From contig JAVXNW010000063.1 in NCBI GenBank assembly GCA_036645575.1, positions 1-14,737 on the forward strand: a DNA stretch of 14,737 nucleotides, in the 5' to 3' direction. The stretch comes from JAVXNW01 sp036645575. GTDB lineage: Bacteria > Bacillota > Clostridia > Christensenellales > Aristaeellaceae. The position numbers and the translations under genes were made by a program. Shown in pieces: positions 1-6,231 of the stretch. The number at the start of each line of letters is the position of its first letter. The first letter of the stretch is position 1. The notes under the pieces were generated by a model, which worked only from the letters and a program-made list of their open reading frames with translations, was not told the origin of the DNA and did no database searches.

Positions 1-7
1 GAATGAA

Positions 8-199
8 ATGAATGCGCGGATGTGCTTGCTGGACGAAGACAAGGTCTGTACGAATTGCGGCGAATGCGAGCGGTGCGACCTCGATCCGAACAAAATATGC
101 GACAACTGCATGAAGTGCGTCAAGAAATCGGACGCCGATTACCTGGCCATCGAAATTGACGAACTTTTCCTCGAAGAAGAAGTGCCGGAAGAAGATTGA
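8..199 (+). CDS. Small eight-cysteine protein, putative metal-binding
   Basis: This 63-residue protein is complete, but the region holding its ribosome binding site lies outside the window. Cysteines are at residues 6, 14, 17, 20, 23, 31, 34 and 37. Residues 12-20 and 29-37 are an internal repeat of the form K-(V/I)-C-x-N-C-x-x-C with a period of 17, so the two CxxCxxC units look duplicated. The last 20 residues are strongly acidic (LEEEVPEED end). There is no signal peptide or membrane segment, so it should be cytoplasmic. The spacing would suit zinc or an iron-sulfur centre; which one cannot be told from sequence. The ATG at 8 overlaps a TGA (9-11) that closes an ATG-AAA-TGA frame, so an upstream gene may end in a 4-bp overlap. 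It precedes the recombinase on the same strand, but that gene has its own promoter. I recall similar small proteins beside Xer-type genes in Clostridia, but this is memory, not a search. Confidence 0.8.
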   Translation: MNARMCLLDEDKVCTNCGECERCDLDPNKICDNCMKCVKKSDADYLAIEIDELFLEEEVPEED

Positions 200-241
200 A
201 TTTAGTTGCGCAAAAGCGCTTGACGGGGCAAAAACGGGGGC

Positions 242-270
242 TTGACAGCGCCTAAAGAACGTGCTAAACT
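242..270 (+). promoter_or_regulatory. Sigma-A type promoter of the recombinase gene
   Basis: A perfect -35 box TTGACA at 242-247 and a -10 box TAAACT at 265-270 are separated by exactly 17 bp. Transcription would begin near 277, about 50 bp before the recombinase ATG. The -10 box overlaps the left arm of the inverted repeat at 267-300, so whatever binds that repeat should compete with RNA polymerase. Confidence 0.7.
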
Positions 271-300
271 ATTCGCTAAAGACAGCTTTAACGAATAGTT
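267..300. repeat. 34-bp inverted repeat over the promoter, candidate operator or recombinase site
   Basis: Positions 267-281 and 286-300 are reverse complements at 14 of 15 positions, with a 4-base centre (282-285); the only mismatch is 276/291. The outer 9 bp arms (AACTATTCG and CGAATAGTT) are perfect. The element overlaps the -10 box and ends 27 bp before the recombinase start codon. The arms are AT-rich and the expected transcription start lies inside the left arm, so a DNA-level site fits better than an RNA hairpin. It does not match the dif consensus known from Bacillus or E. coli, nor a CGAAC-N4-GTTCG LexA box. Confidence 0.65.
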
Positions 301-326
301 TGCTGTGTTTTGGGGAGGTATGTTCC

Positions 327-1403
327 ATGGCGACCGAAATTTCCTATTCAGCGCAGCTGCACCGCGAGCGCACCGAGATGATTCGCGCGGTGCTTCGGGA
401 ACTTCCGCCGGTGTGCACGAAGTTTTTGCGCGGCATCGAGCCGACGACCACCGAGCTTACGCGCCTGAGTTACGCGCGCGATCTCAAGACGTTCTTTGAA
501 TTTTTGCGGCGTGAAATCCCGCTCTTCGGCCGCCTGGCGCTGCGCGAAGATTGGACGCAGGACAAACTGGCGCTGATCACGTCCGAGCACATCGAGCAGT
601 ATTTGGAGTACCTCAATTACTACCTCAATGAGGACGATTTTGAGCATTCCAATGGGGAGCTTGGCAAAATGCGCAAGCTCTCTACTTTACGATCTTTTTA
701 CAATTATATGTTCAAAAACCATCTGGTTCCGGCCAACATCTCGACGCTTGTGGACATGCCCAAGCGCCACGAAAAGCCCATTATGCGCCTTGAAGTGGAC
801 GAAGTTGCGCGTCTTTTGGACATGGCGGAAACCGGCGAGGCGCTCACGAGCCGCCAGCAGGCGTTCCATCAGCGGACGAAAATACGCGATTTGACGATGC
901 TGACGCTCTTTCTGGGCACCGGCATCCGCGTCAGCGAATGCGTGGGGTTAAACCTTGAGGACATCGACTTTGAGACCGGCGGCTTTTTGGTGACGCGCAA
1001 GGGCGGCAATCAAGTGATTTTGTACATGCCGGACGAGGTGCTCGAGCAGATGAAGCGCTACATGGCGTGGCGTGCGCAAGAAAATCCGCTTCCCGGGCAC
1101 GAGGACGCGCTGTTTTTATCGCTCCAATTAAAGCGCATGGGCGTGCGCGCGGTTGAGAACATGGTCAAGAAGTATGCGCTCACGATTGCCCCGCTCAAGA
1201 CCTGCTTTAGCCCGCACAAATTGCGTTCCACCTTCGGCACCAACCTCTACAACGAGACGGGCGACATCTATTTGGTCGCGGACGTGCTGGGTCATTCCGA
1301 CGTCAACACCACCCGCCGCCATTATGCCGCCATGGCCGACGACCGTCGCCGCGAAGCCGCCAAGTCGGTGGTGTTGCGCGACAAAAAAAGCGAAAAAAAA
1401 TGA
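327..1403 (+). CDS. Xer-type tyrosine recombinase/integrase
   Basis: This 358-residue site-specific recombinase cuts and rejoins DNA through a covalent phosphotyrosine. All catalytic residues are visible: Arg201 in GTGIRVSE, Lys225 in TRKGG, His297 and Arg300 in HKLR, His323 in LGHSD, and Tyr333 as nucleophile in RRHY. Residues about 15-135 form the SAM-like N-terminal core-binding domain, and about 150-345 the catalytic domain. The frame is open back to a GTG at 261, but the ATG at 327 has GGGGAGG at 312-318 at good spacing, whereas 261 lies inside the promoter, so 327 is chosen. The length is somewhat above the roughly 300 residues of XerC/XerD; an insertion near residues 100-115 and a lysine-rich tail contribute. 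No phage or element genes surround it, which favours a resident chromosomal Xer paralogue over a mobile integrase. The last codons contain runs of seven and eight A residues (1384-1400). Confidence 0.92.
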   Translation: MATEISYSAQLHRERTEMIRAVLRELPPVCTKFLRGIEPTTTELTRLSYARDLKTFFEFLRREIPLFGRLALREDWTQDKLALITSEHIEQYLEYLNYYLNEDDFEHSNGELGKMRKLSTLRSFYNYMFKNHLVPANISTLVDMPKRHEKPIMRLEVDEVARLLDMAETGEALTSRQQAFHQRTKIRDLTMLTLFLGTGIRVSECVGLNLEDIDFETGGFLVTRKGGNQVILYMPDEVLEQMKRYMAWRAQENPLPGHEDALFLSLQLKRMGVRAVENMVKKYALTIAPLKTCFSPHKLRSTFGTNLYNETGDIYLVADVLGHSDVNTTRRHYAAMADDRRREAAKSVVLRDKKSEKK

Positions 1404-1432
1404 GCTGCGCGCAACCGATACAATGATGCGAA

Positions 1433-1476
1433 ATGTCGCGGTTCGGATAGGTTTTGTCCTATCTGAACCGCGACAT
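1433..1476. terminator. 19-bp stem-loop between convergent genes
   Basis: Positions 1433-1451 and 1458-1476 pair over 19 bp (one G-T wobble) around a 6-base TTTTGT loop, starting 30 bp after the recombinase stop codon. Neither strand has a true T-run after the stem, so it is not a textbook intrinsic terminator. It sits between two convergent transcription units and may act as a bidirectional barrier or a 3'-end stabiliser. Confidence 0.5.
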
Positions 1477-1509
1477 CCCATGAAGCCAAAGCTTATTCAT
1501 CGCACGCGC

Positions 1510-1662
1510 GCGCATTCTCGCGGCTACGCTCAACCCATGCGGCTTTACAGCACGTGCCCATTTTCGCGGTCGCGTTCAACCCATGCGGCTTTATCGCACG
1601 CGCCCATTTTCGCGGTCGCGCTCAACCCATGCGGCTTTACAGCACGTGCACGTTCTCGCGGC
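1510..1662. repeat. 46-bp tandem repeat containing the end of the ABC ATPase gene
   Basis: Three full units (1510-1555, 1556-1601, 1602-1647) and a partial fourth (from 1648 to about 1662) repeat with a period of exactly 46 bp; CAACCCATGCGGCTTTA recurs at 1531, 1577 and 1623. The innermost units encode the last codons and TAA stop of the minus-strand ATPase gene. Read on the minus strand, each unit again encodes an RENxxV/R-like end followed by TAA, in a shifted frame since 46 is not a multiple of 3. Unit ends alternate CAGCACGT (units 1 and 3) and TCGCACGC (unit 2, and a remnant before unit 1), which hints at a 92-bp higher-order unit. Confidence 0.85.
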
Positions 1663-2731
1663 CAAAGTCGAGGTAGGCGTCGTCGCCGGCCTGAAAGACC
1701 TTGCGGCCTACCGGGTAGTTGTCGGTGATCCTGACGACCGTCTCCCCTACCATCACCTGATATTGCTGGTAGGAACCCATAAAGCAGCTGAGCGTCACCT
1801 TGCACGGGAGCACGCCGTGCTCGCGCAGCAGCGCCGCCTCGGGCCGCAGCATCAGCGAGCACTGCCCGCCCACCTGCGGAACGTTCTTGAGCGGCAGGGC
1901 AACCGGAAGCTGCACGCCATTTACATCGACCACCAGCGTATCGGCGCGCTTCTCGACCACGCTTCCGCGCAGGAAATTCGCCTCGCCGATAAAATCCGCG
2001 ACAAACTCGTCCACCGGGTGGTAGTAGATTTCGCGCGGCGTGCCCATCTGCGCAATGACGCCCTTGTTCATGATGATGATCTGATCCGAAATGGACATGG
2101 CCTCCGATTGATCGTGGGTCACATAGATGGCAGTGATGCCAAACGTTTGCTGGATGCGCCGAATCTCGGTGCGCATGTAGACGCGCAATTTGGCGTCCAA
2201 GTTGCTCAACGGCTCGTCAAAGAGCAATACGCCAGGCTCCACGATCAGCGCACGCGCCAGCGCGACGCGCTGCTGCTGTCCGCCCGAGAGCTGGTTGGTG
2301 TACCGGTTCTCCATGCCCTCGAGGCCGACGAGCGCCAGCATGGCGGTGACCTTTTCCTTGATTGCCGATTTGCTCACCTTGCGCAGTTTGAGGCCATAGG
2401 CCACGTTGTCGAAGATATTCATGTGCGGGAACAGCGCATAGCTCTGAAACACCATCGCGGTGTCGCGCTTGTTGGGCGTCAGCTCGTTGATGGCCTCTTC
2501 GCCCAAGAATATTTCGCCCTCGTCCGGGCTTTCAAAGCCCGCGATCATGCGCAGCGTCGTGGTCTTTCCGCAGCCTGAAGGACCCAGAAGCGTGACAAAG
2601 TCGCCGGGCTGGATGTCCAGATCGATGGCATCCACCGCTTTAAATTCCTTTTTGGTCTTGGGATCGGTATAGATCTTGGATACCTTTTCAAGTCGCACGC
2701 CTTTTTTGATCGGCGCGATAATTTCACCCAT
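1637..2731 (-). CDS. ABC importer ATPase, ferric/organophosphate (FbpC/AfuC-like) family
   Basis: This 364-residue cytoplasmic ATPase powers the importer encoded by the two genes upstream. Walker A GPSGCGKTT is at residues 50-58, the Q-loop at Gln96, the signature LSGGQ at 148-152, Walker B VLLFDEP at 168-174 and the switch His at 206. Residues about 245-360 form the TOBE-type C-terminal region usual in this family. The ATG at 2731 is preceded by AGGGGAG at good spacing, and the gene begins 16 bp after the permease stop codon, as expected for one operon. The family serves ferric iron, sugar-phosphate, phosphonate and polyamine importers, so the substrate must be judged from the binding protein. 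Unusually, the final codons and stop lie inside a 46-bp tandem repeat, so the C-terminal GRENVHVL end may be recently altered. Confidence 0.9.
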   Translation of the reverse strand: MGEIIAPIKKGVRLEKVSKIYTDPKTKKEFKAVDAIDLDIQPGDFVTLLGPSGCGKTTTLRMIAGFESPDEGEIFLGEEAINELTPNKRDTAMVFQSYALFPHMNIFDNVAYGLKLRKVSKSAIKEKVTAMLALVGLEGMENRYTNQLSGGQQQRVALARALIVEPGVLLFDEPLSNLDAKLRVYMRTEIRRIQQTFGITAIYVTHDQSEAMSISDQIIIMNKGVIAQMGTPREIYYHPVDEFVADFIGEANFLRGSVVEKRADTLVVDVNGVQLPVALPLKNVPQVGGQCSLMLRPEAALLREHGVLPCKVTLSCFMGSYQQYQVMVGETVVRITDNYPVGRKVFQAGDDAYLDFGRENVHVL

Positions 2732-2747
2732 GCTCGTCTCTCCCCTC

Positions 2748-4781
2748 TTATGCTTCCTTCTGCCGCTTGCTTACGCCAAAGCAGCGTATCAGCAGGTTCA
2801 TGATGGCGATCACGCCGTAAACCATGATGATCATGAGCGTTGCGTAGGCGCACGCGACGCTGAATCGACCGCGATCCACCACGGTCATGATCTGTGGCGT
2901 AATCAGCTGGTGCCTGGCCGATATGAGGAAGATGACGGCGCTCGTCGCCGTGACGCTGCGCGCAAAGGTCGTAACCAAGCCGCTAAAGAAGGAGTCCTTG
3001 ATGAGCGGCAGCGTGATGGAAGTAAATACCTTGCCGCTGCCCGCGCCCAAGTCGTAGGCGGATTCCTCGATCGATTTGTCGATCTGGCGCAGCGCCGAGA
3101 TGCCCGAACGGGTGCCGATCGGTAGCGAGCGCACCATAAACGCAATGATGATGATCGTACTCGTGCCCACCAACACCAGCACGCCCGATCCGCCGATGCC
3201 GGTCACGAACCCGCGCAAAAGCGCAATGCCGAGCACGGTTCCGGGAACCGCCATCGCGAACATCGTCACAAATTCGATGAAGCCACGCCCCCAGAACTTG
3301 CGCTTGACCACGAGGTACGCAATGACCATCGACAAAAACGCCGTGAGCGGCGCGGCGATCAGCGACATCCTGAGCGAATCGACAAAGGGCTGGAGTCCCC
3401 TGTCAAATACGTACTGGAAATGCGTGAGCACCGGCGTAAAGTCGCGACCCCACTGCTTGAAAAACGCGCCCGTGGGCACCAGCACGTACATGCCGATGAC
3501 CATGACCGAGATGGTCATGCAGCATGTGACCAGCGGAATCGTAACCGATTTGTCCTCGATCGGGACGCGCGCGCGCGACGCCTTGCCGCTCAGCGTGGCG
3601 ACCGCCTTGCGCTCGAGCCAGTACTTTTCGAGGATGAACAGGATGATCGTAATGCCCAGCAAAACGCCCGCCATCGCGGCGGAACTGCGCGTGTCGTAAT
3701 TGGACATGACCTGCGCGTAGATGTAGGACGCGAGCGTGGTAAAATCGCCGCCGATCATCATGGGGTTGGTAAAATCGGCGACCGACTCAATGAACGTGAC
3801 CAGAAACGCGTTGCCGATGCCGGGCAGCATCAGCGGAAGCGTCACGGTCTTAAAAACCTGCCAGCGCGACGCGCCCATGTTGCGCGCCGATTCCTCCATC
3901 GATGGGTCGATGTTGGCCAGCAGCCCTTTGAGCATCAAAAAACAGACCGGGAAAAAGGTCAGCGTCTGCACCAGCAACACGCCGTGCAACCCATAGATAT
4001 TCGCGCCACGAATGCCGAGCAGCCCCTTGGTGATCATGCCGCTCTTGCCAAAGAGCATGATCGCCGAGAGCGAAAGCACAAACGGCGGCGAAACGATGGG
4101 CAGCACCGAGATCACGTTGAACATGGCGTTGAAGCGGGTCTTTAAATACATCTGCACATAGGCGAACAGAAAGCCGATGAGGACAGAAAACAGGCCGGAA
4201 AGCGCGCCAAGCAATAGCGTATTGCGCACAACCGACATGAAGGATTGCGACTTTAACAGCGAGGCATACGCATCAAAGGAAATTTTGAATTGACCCAATT
4301 CGGGAATGGTATCCGAAATGGTTTGAATATGCGTCATGACCTCGTATTCGGTGATGGCTTGCGCGCCGCCCGCGTTGGCCTGAAGGACAAAGTCCTTGAC
4401 CATCTCGCTGTGCGCGCCGACCGCACCGATCAGGCCGTCAAGTTCTTGACGAATCCCGACGATGGTCTCCCCGGTGGTCTTGCGGGTCTTGTTGTATTCC
4501 TTGTAGTAATCAAGCGCACATGCGCCGATCTGCGAAATTGGATGGTCGGCAAGCGTCGGGTTCTTCTTGGCGCACTCGCTCAGCCAACTTCCCGACAGCG
4601 ACAATTCGTCCATGAAGCCATCTTCGGAGCGGGAAAAGCTCTGCGTCAGCACGGTTCCCAGTGGATAGACGATAAATAGTGCCAAAAATGCGATGACCAG
4701 CAGAATGATGACCATGAGCGCCGGATCGCCAAGCAATTTTCTTCGATCCAGCCGCTTCCCTTTTGCCGTCGCCACAGGCAC
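2748..4781 (-). CDS. Fused two-domain ABC permease (FbpB/AfuB-like) with a large external insert
   Basis: This 677-residue inner-membrane permease carries both halves of the channel in one chain. Each half has an EAA loop that docks the ATPase: residues 296-320 (EESARNMGAS... TLPL) and 571-600 (EESAYDLGAG... TLPL). Transmembrane helices include residues about 21-45, 184-211, 222-245, 266-288 and 366-385 in the first half, and at least five more from 415 to 665. Residues about 46-183, between the first and second helices, form an extra polar, helix-rich extracytoplasmic domain of about 135 residues with Cys70 and Cys88. FbpB-type permeases are normally about 500-560 residues, so this explains the extra length. 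The start is a GTG: 4781 gives this length, while the GTG at 4775 is better spaced from AGGTG at about 4788-4784. The gene lies 222 bp after the binding protein gene and 16 bp before the ATPase gene. Confidence 0.9.
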   Translation of the reverse strand: MPVATAKGKRLDRRKLLGDPALMVIILLVIAFLALFIVYPLGTVLTQSFSRSEDGFMDELSLSGSWLSECAKKNPTLADHPISQIGACALDYYKEYNKTRKTTGETIVGIRQELDGLIGAVGAHSEMVKDFVLQANAGGAQAITEYEVMTHIQTISDTIPELGQFKISFDAYASLLKSQSFMSVVRNTLLLGALSGLFSVLIGFLFAYVQMYLKTRFNAMFNVISVLPIVSPPFVLSLSAIMLFGKSGMITKGLLGIRGANIYGLHGVLLVQTLTFFPVCFLMLKGLLANIDPSMEESARNMGASRWQVFKTVTLPLMLPGIGNAFLVTFIESVADFTNPMMIGGDFTTLASYIYAQVMSNYDTRSSAAMAGVLLGITIILFILEKYWLERKAVATLSGKASRARVPIEDKSVTIPLVTCCMTISVMVIGMYVLVPTGAFFKQWGRDFTPVLTHFQYVFDRGLQPFVDSLRMSLIAAPLTAFLSMVIAYLVVKRKFWGRGFIEFVTMFAMAVPGTVLGIALLRGFVTGIGGSGVLVLVGTSTIIIIAFMVRSLPIGTRSGISALRQIDKSIEESAYDLGAGSGKVFTSITLPLIKDSFFSGLVTTFARSVTATSAVIFLISARHQLITPQIMTVVDRGRFSVACAYATLMIIMVYGVIAIMNLLIRCFGVSKRQKEA

Positions 4782-4818
4782 AACACCTCATTCCCTCGAC
4801 GTTTTTCAGCATTTGTAG

Positions 4819-4846
4819 AACTTAGCGTGATCCGCCGTCATGGCAA
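4819..4846 (-). promoter_or_regulatory. Possible weak internal promoter before the permease gene
   Basis: On the minus strand TTGCCA (4841-4846) and TAAGTT (4819-4824) are 16 bp apart, upstream of the permease GTG. This could give the permease and ATPase some transcription independent of the binding protein promoter. The match is modest. Confidence 0.25.
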
Positions 4847-4860
4847 CATTCGGCGCGAAA

Positions 4861-4890
4861 GCGGTTGATCCGCCGCGGCCGATCAACCGC
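4861..4890. repeat. Inverted repeat between binding protein and permease genes
   Basis: GCGGTTGATC (4861-4870) and GATCAACCGC (4881-4890) are perfect 10-bp arms around a 10-base GC-only centre. In the operon mRNA this would form the last of three stem-loops between the binding protein and permease genes. A nearby ATCCGCCG/CGGCGGAT pair (4868-4875 and 4894-4901) overlaps the arms and could form an alternative fold. Confidence 0.6.
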
Positions 4891-4907
4891 CCTGCGGCGG
4901 ATATTCA

Positions 4908-4940
4908 GCGCGAAAGGGGGCTATTCGCCCCCTTTCGCGC
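4908..4940 (-). promoter_or_regulatory. Strong 14-bp hairpin, intra-operon attenuator or mRNA stabiliser
   Basis: Positions 4908-4921 and 4927-4940 are perfect 14-bp complements around a 5-base loop, all in the transcribed spacer after the binding protein stop codon. There is no T-run behind it, so complete termination is unlikely. Hairpins of this kind after binding protein genes commonly protect the upstream message from 3' exonucleases and lower expression of the permease; applying that here is inference. Confidence 0.65.
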
Positions 4941-4942
4941 GA

Positions 4943-4990
4943 TCCCTTCGCGCGAAATGACATACGTCTGTACGTCGGCGGCCGAAGGGA
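4943..4990 (-). repeat. Inverted repeat directly after the binding protein stop codon
   Basis: TCCCTTCG (4943-4950) and CGAAGGGA (4983-4990) are perfect 8-bp arms separated by 32 bases, beginning 13 bp past the binding protein stop on the minus strand. The left arm is separated by only two bases from the strong hairpin at 4908-4940, so the two may stack. Confidence 0.4.
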
Positions 4991-5003
4991 TTGGTTGCTT
5001 CAA

Positions 5004-6056
5004 TTACTTGACGATCTTGTCACCCGAGATCGCGGCGCTCCACTTTTCGATCAGCATGTCCTTGTTGGCGCCGGTCCACTTGGAGTCGTAGTCGATCAGG
5101 TTGATGCCCATGTCAAGCAGCGTCTGCGCGGACTCCGGATCCTTCGCGCCTTCGACGGTCAGGAACTGAAGCGCGCCCACCGTCTGGCCAATTTCCTGGC
5201 ATTCGGGGGTCAGCGCGAACTCGATGAACAGCTTCGCAGCGTCCAGATGCTTGGCGCCTTCGATGACGGCGGTGCCGCCCACTTCGTAGCCGGTGCCCTC
5301 GCTGGGCGCTGTCAGCACGATGTTGTCGTAGCCGTCTTCAATGTACATAAGGCCCGTGTGCAAAAAGCCCACGCCGATGGCCGCTTCGCCCAGCGCCACT
5401 TGGTTGGAGGTGGCGGAACCGGTCTTTACGTACTGCACGACGTTGGGGTCGATGGCGGCGATCAGCTCAAGCGCCTTTTCTTCGCCGAACACCTGGAACA
5501 GCGTGGACACGGTCATCACGCCCGTGCCGGTCGCGCCCGGGTTCGCCATGCAGACGAGGCCCTTGTACTCGGGCTTGACCAGATCTTCCCACTTGCTGGG
5601 AATTTCGGCGCCGTACTCCGCGAGCATTTCCTTGTCGCAGATGAAGCCGATGTAGCCGGAGTAGATGCCAAACCAGTAGGGCGCGCCGGTCCGATAGTTA
5701 TCGGACTTCATGTTGGCGACATTCTGGCAATCGTCATAGGCAAAGAGCAGGCCTTCCTGCGCGGCCGCAATGTAGGGGTCCCACGTGCCGCCGTACCATA
5801 CGTCAGCCTGCGGATTTTCGCGCTCTTCGAGGATGCGGTTGTAGCACTCGTTGCCGCTCATGCGGATGAACCGGGTCGTGATGCCGGTCTTCTCTTCAAA
5901 GGCCTTGCAGACCGCCGCAACATGCTCTTCGTCGCAGCCACCGTACACCATGAGTTCGCTTCCCTCAAGCGCACGCCAGTTGATTTCCTCGGCAAATGCC
6001 GACATAGAGCCCACCACCAGCAGCATACACACCACGATCGTTAGCAACTTTTTCAT
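5004..6056 (-). CDS. Secreted solute-binding protein of the FbpA/AfuA-like family
   Basis: This 350-residue protein captures the substrate outside the membrane and delivers it to the fused permease. The frame opens with GTG at 6065, but AAGGAG at 6067-6072 is only 1 base from that codon and 10 bases from the ATG at 6056, so 6056 is chosen. MKKLL plus a hydrophobic stretch to residue 19 and the site AFA-EE give a signal peptidase I signal with cleavage after residue 22. No lipobox cysteine is present; Cys10 lies inside the hydrophobic core. The mature chain carries the family hallmark GNPQADVW-like segment (here ENPQADVWYGGTWDPYIAA). The adjacent tyrosine pair that binds iron in classical FbpA is not visible in the expected later region (LGEAAIGVGFLHTG), so sugar phosphate, phosphonate or another anion is as likely as ferric iron. 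Confidence 0.88.
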   Translation of the reverse strand: MKKLLTIVVCMLLVVGSMSAFAEEINWRALEGSELMVYGGCDEEHVAAVCKAFEEKTGITTRFIRMSGNECYNRILEERENPQADVWYGGTWDPYIAAAQEGLLFAYDDCQNVANMKSDNYRTGAPYWFGIYSGYIGFICDKEMLAEYGAEIPSKWEDLVKPEYKGLVCMANPGATGTGVMTVSTLFQVFGEEKALELIAAIDPNVVQYVKTGSATSNQVALGEAAIGVGFLHTGLMYIEDGYDNIVLTAPSEGTGYEVGGTAVIEGAKHLDAAKLFIEFALTPECQEIGQTVGALQFLTVEGAKDPESAQTLLDMGINLIDYDSKWTGANKDMLIEKWSAAISGDKIVK

Positions 6057-6095
6057 TCGGGACACACTCCTTATTCATTGATTCAGGTCGTGCGA

Positions 6096-6114
6096 AAGGC
6101 GAATTCATCGCCTT
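6096..6114 (-). promoter_or_regulatory. Stem-loop or operator at the 5' end of the importer mRNA
   Basis: AAGGCGA (6096-6102) and TCGCCTT (6108-6114) are perfect 7-bp arms around 5 bases. The element lies just downstream of the expected transcription start near 6118 and about 40 bases before the start codon. It could be a repressor operator or a 5' hairpin; it does not resemble a Fur box. Confidence 0.45.
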
Positions 6115-6124
6115 CTTCTTTACT

Positions 6125-6153
6125 ATTTTAGCAATTTTGCGCGGTTTTGTCAA
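6125..6153 (-). promoter_or_regulatory. Near-consensus promoter of the importer operon
   Basis: On the minus strand a perfect TTGACA (6148-6153) and TAAAAT (6125-6130) are 17 bp apart. This is the strongest-looking promoter in the window and should drive the binding protein gene at high level, with the permease and ATPase behind it. Confidence 0.8.
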
Positions 6154-6163
6154 CAGACATTTG

Positions 6164-6176
6164 CGGCAATATGCCG
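6164..6176. promoter_or_regulatory. 13-bp palindrome upstream of the importer promoter
   Basis: CGGCAATATGCCG is a perfect palindrome with a 3-base centre, 11 bp upstream of the -35 box of the importer operon. An activator binding there would be well placed. The short length means chance is possible. Confidence 0.3.
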
Positions 6177-6231
6177 TATTGTCGTGTGTTCTATTCACAT
6201 TCGTGGAATTTTTGTTAAAAACAGCCAGTTT

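Noticed and set aside
267..300. dif site for XerC/XerD
   Set aside because: Arms and centre do not match the known 28-bp dif pattern (11-bp arms with a 6-bp centre and a TTATGTTAA-type half).
261..326. GTG at 261 as the recombinase start
   Set aside because: It lies within the promoter and before the expected transcription start; the ATG at 327 has a strong ribosome binding site.
327..1403. Integrase of a mobile element with attachment sites
   Set aside because: No phage or conjugation genes, no tRNA and no flanking direct repeats are visible in the window; it looks like a resident Xer-type gene.
1510..1662. CRISPR-like array of short repeats
   Set aside because: The units are directly tandem with no unique spacers, the first copy belongs to a coding sequence, and no cas gene is near.
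1583..2578. 331-residue plus-strand open frame
   Set aside because: It is antisense to the ABC ATPase, whose motifs are all intact; the histidine/arginine-rich composition is typical of GC-rich shadow frames.
4995..6044. 349-residue plus-strand open frame
   Set aside because: Antisense shadow of the binding protein gene; no domain and no ribosome binding site.
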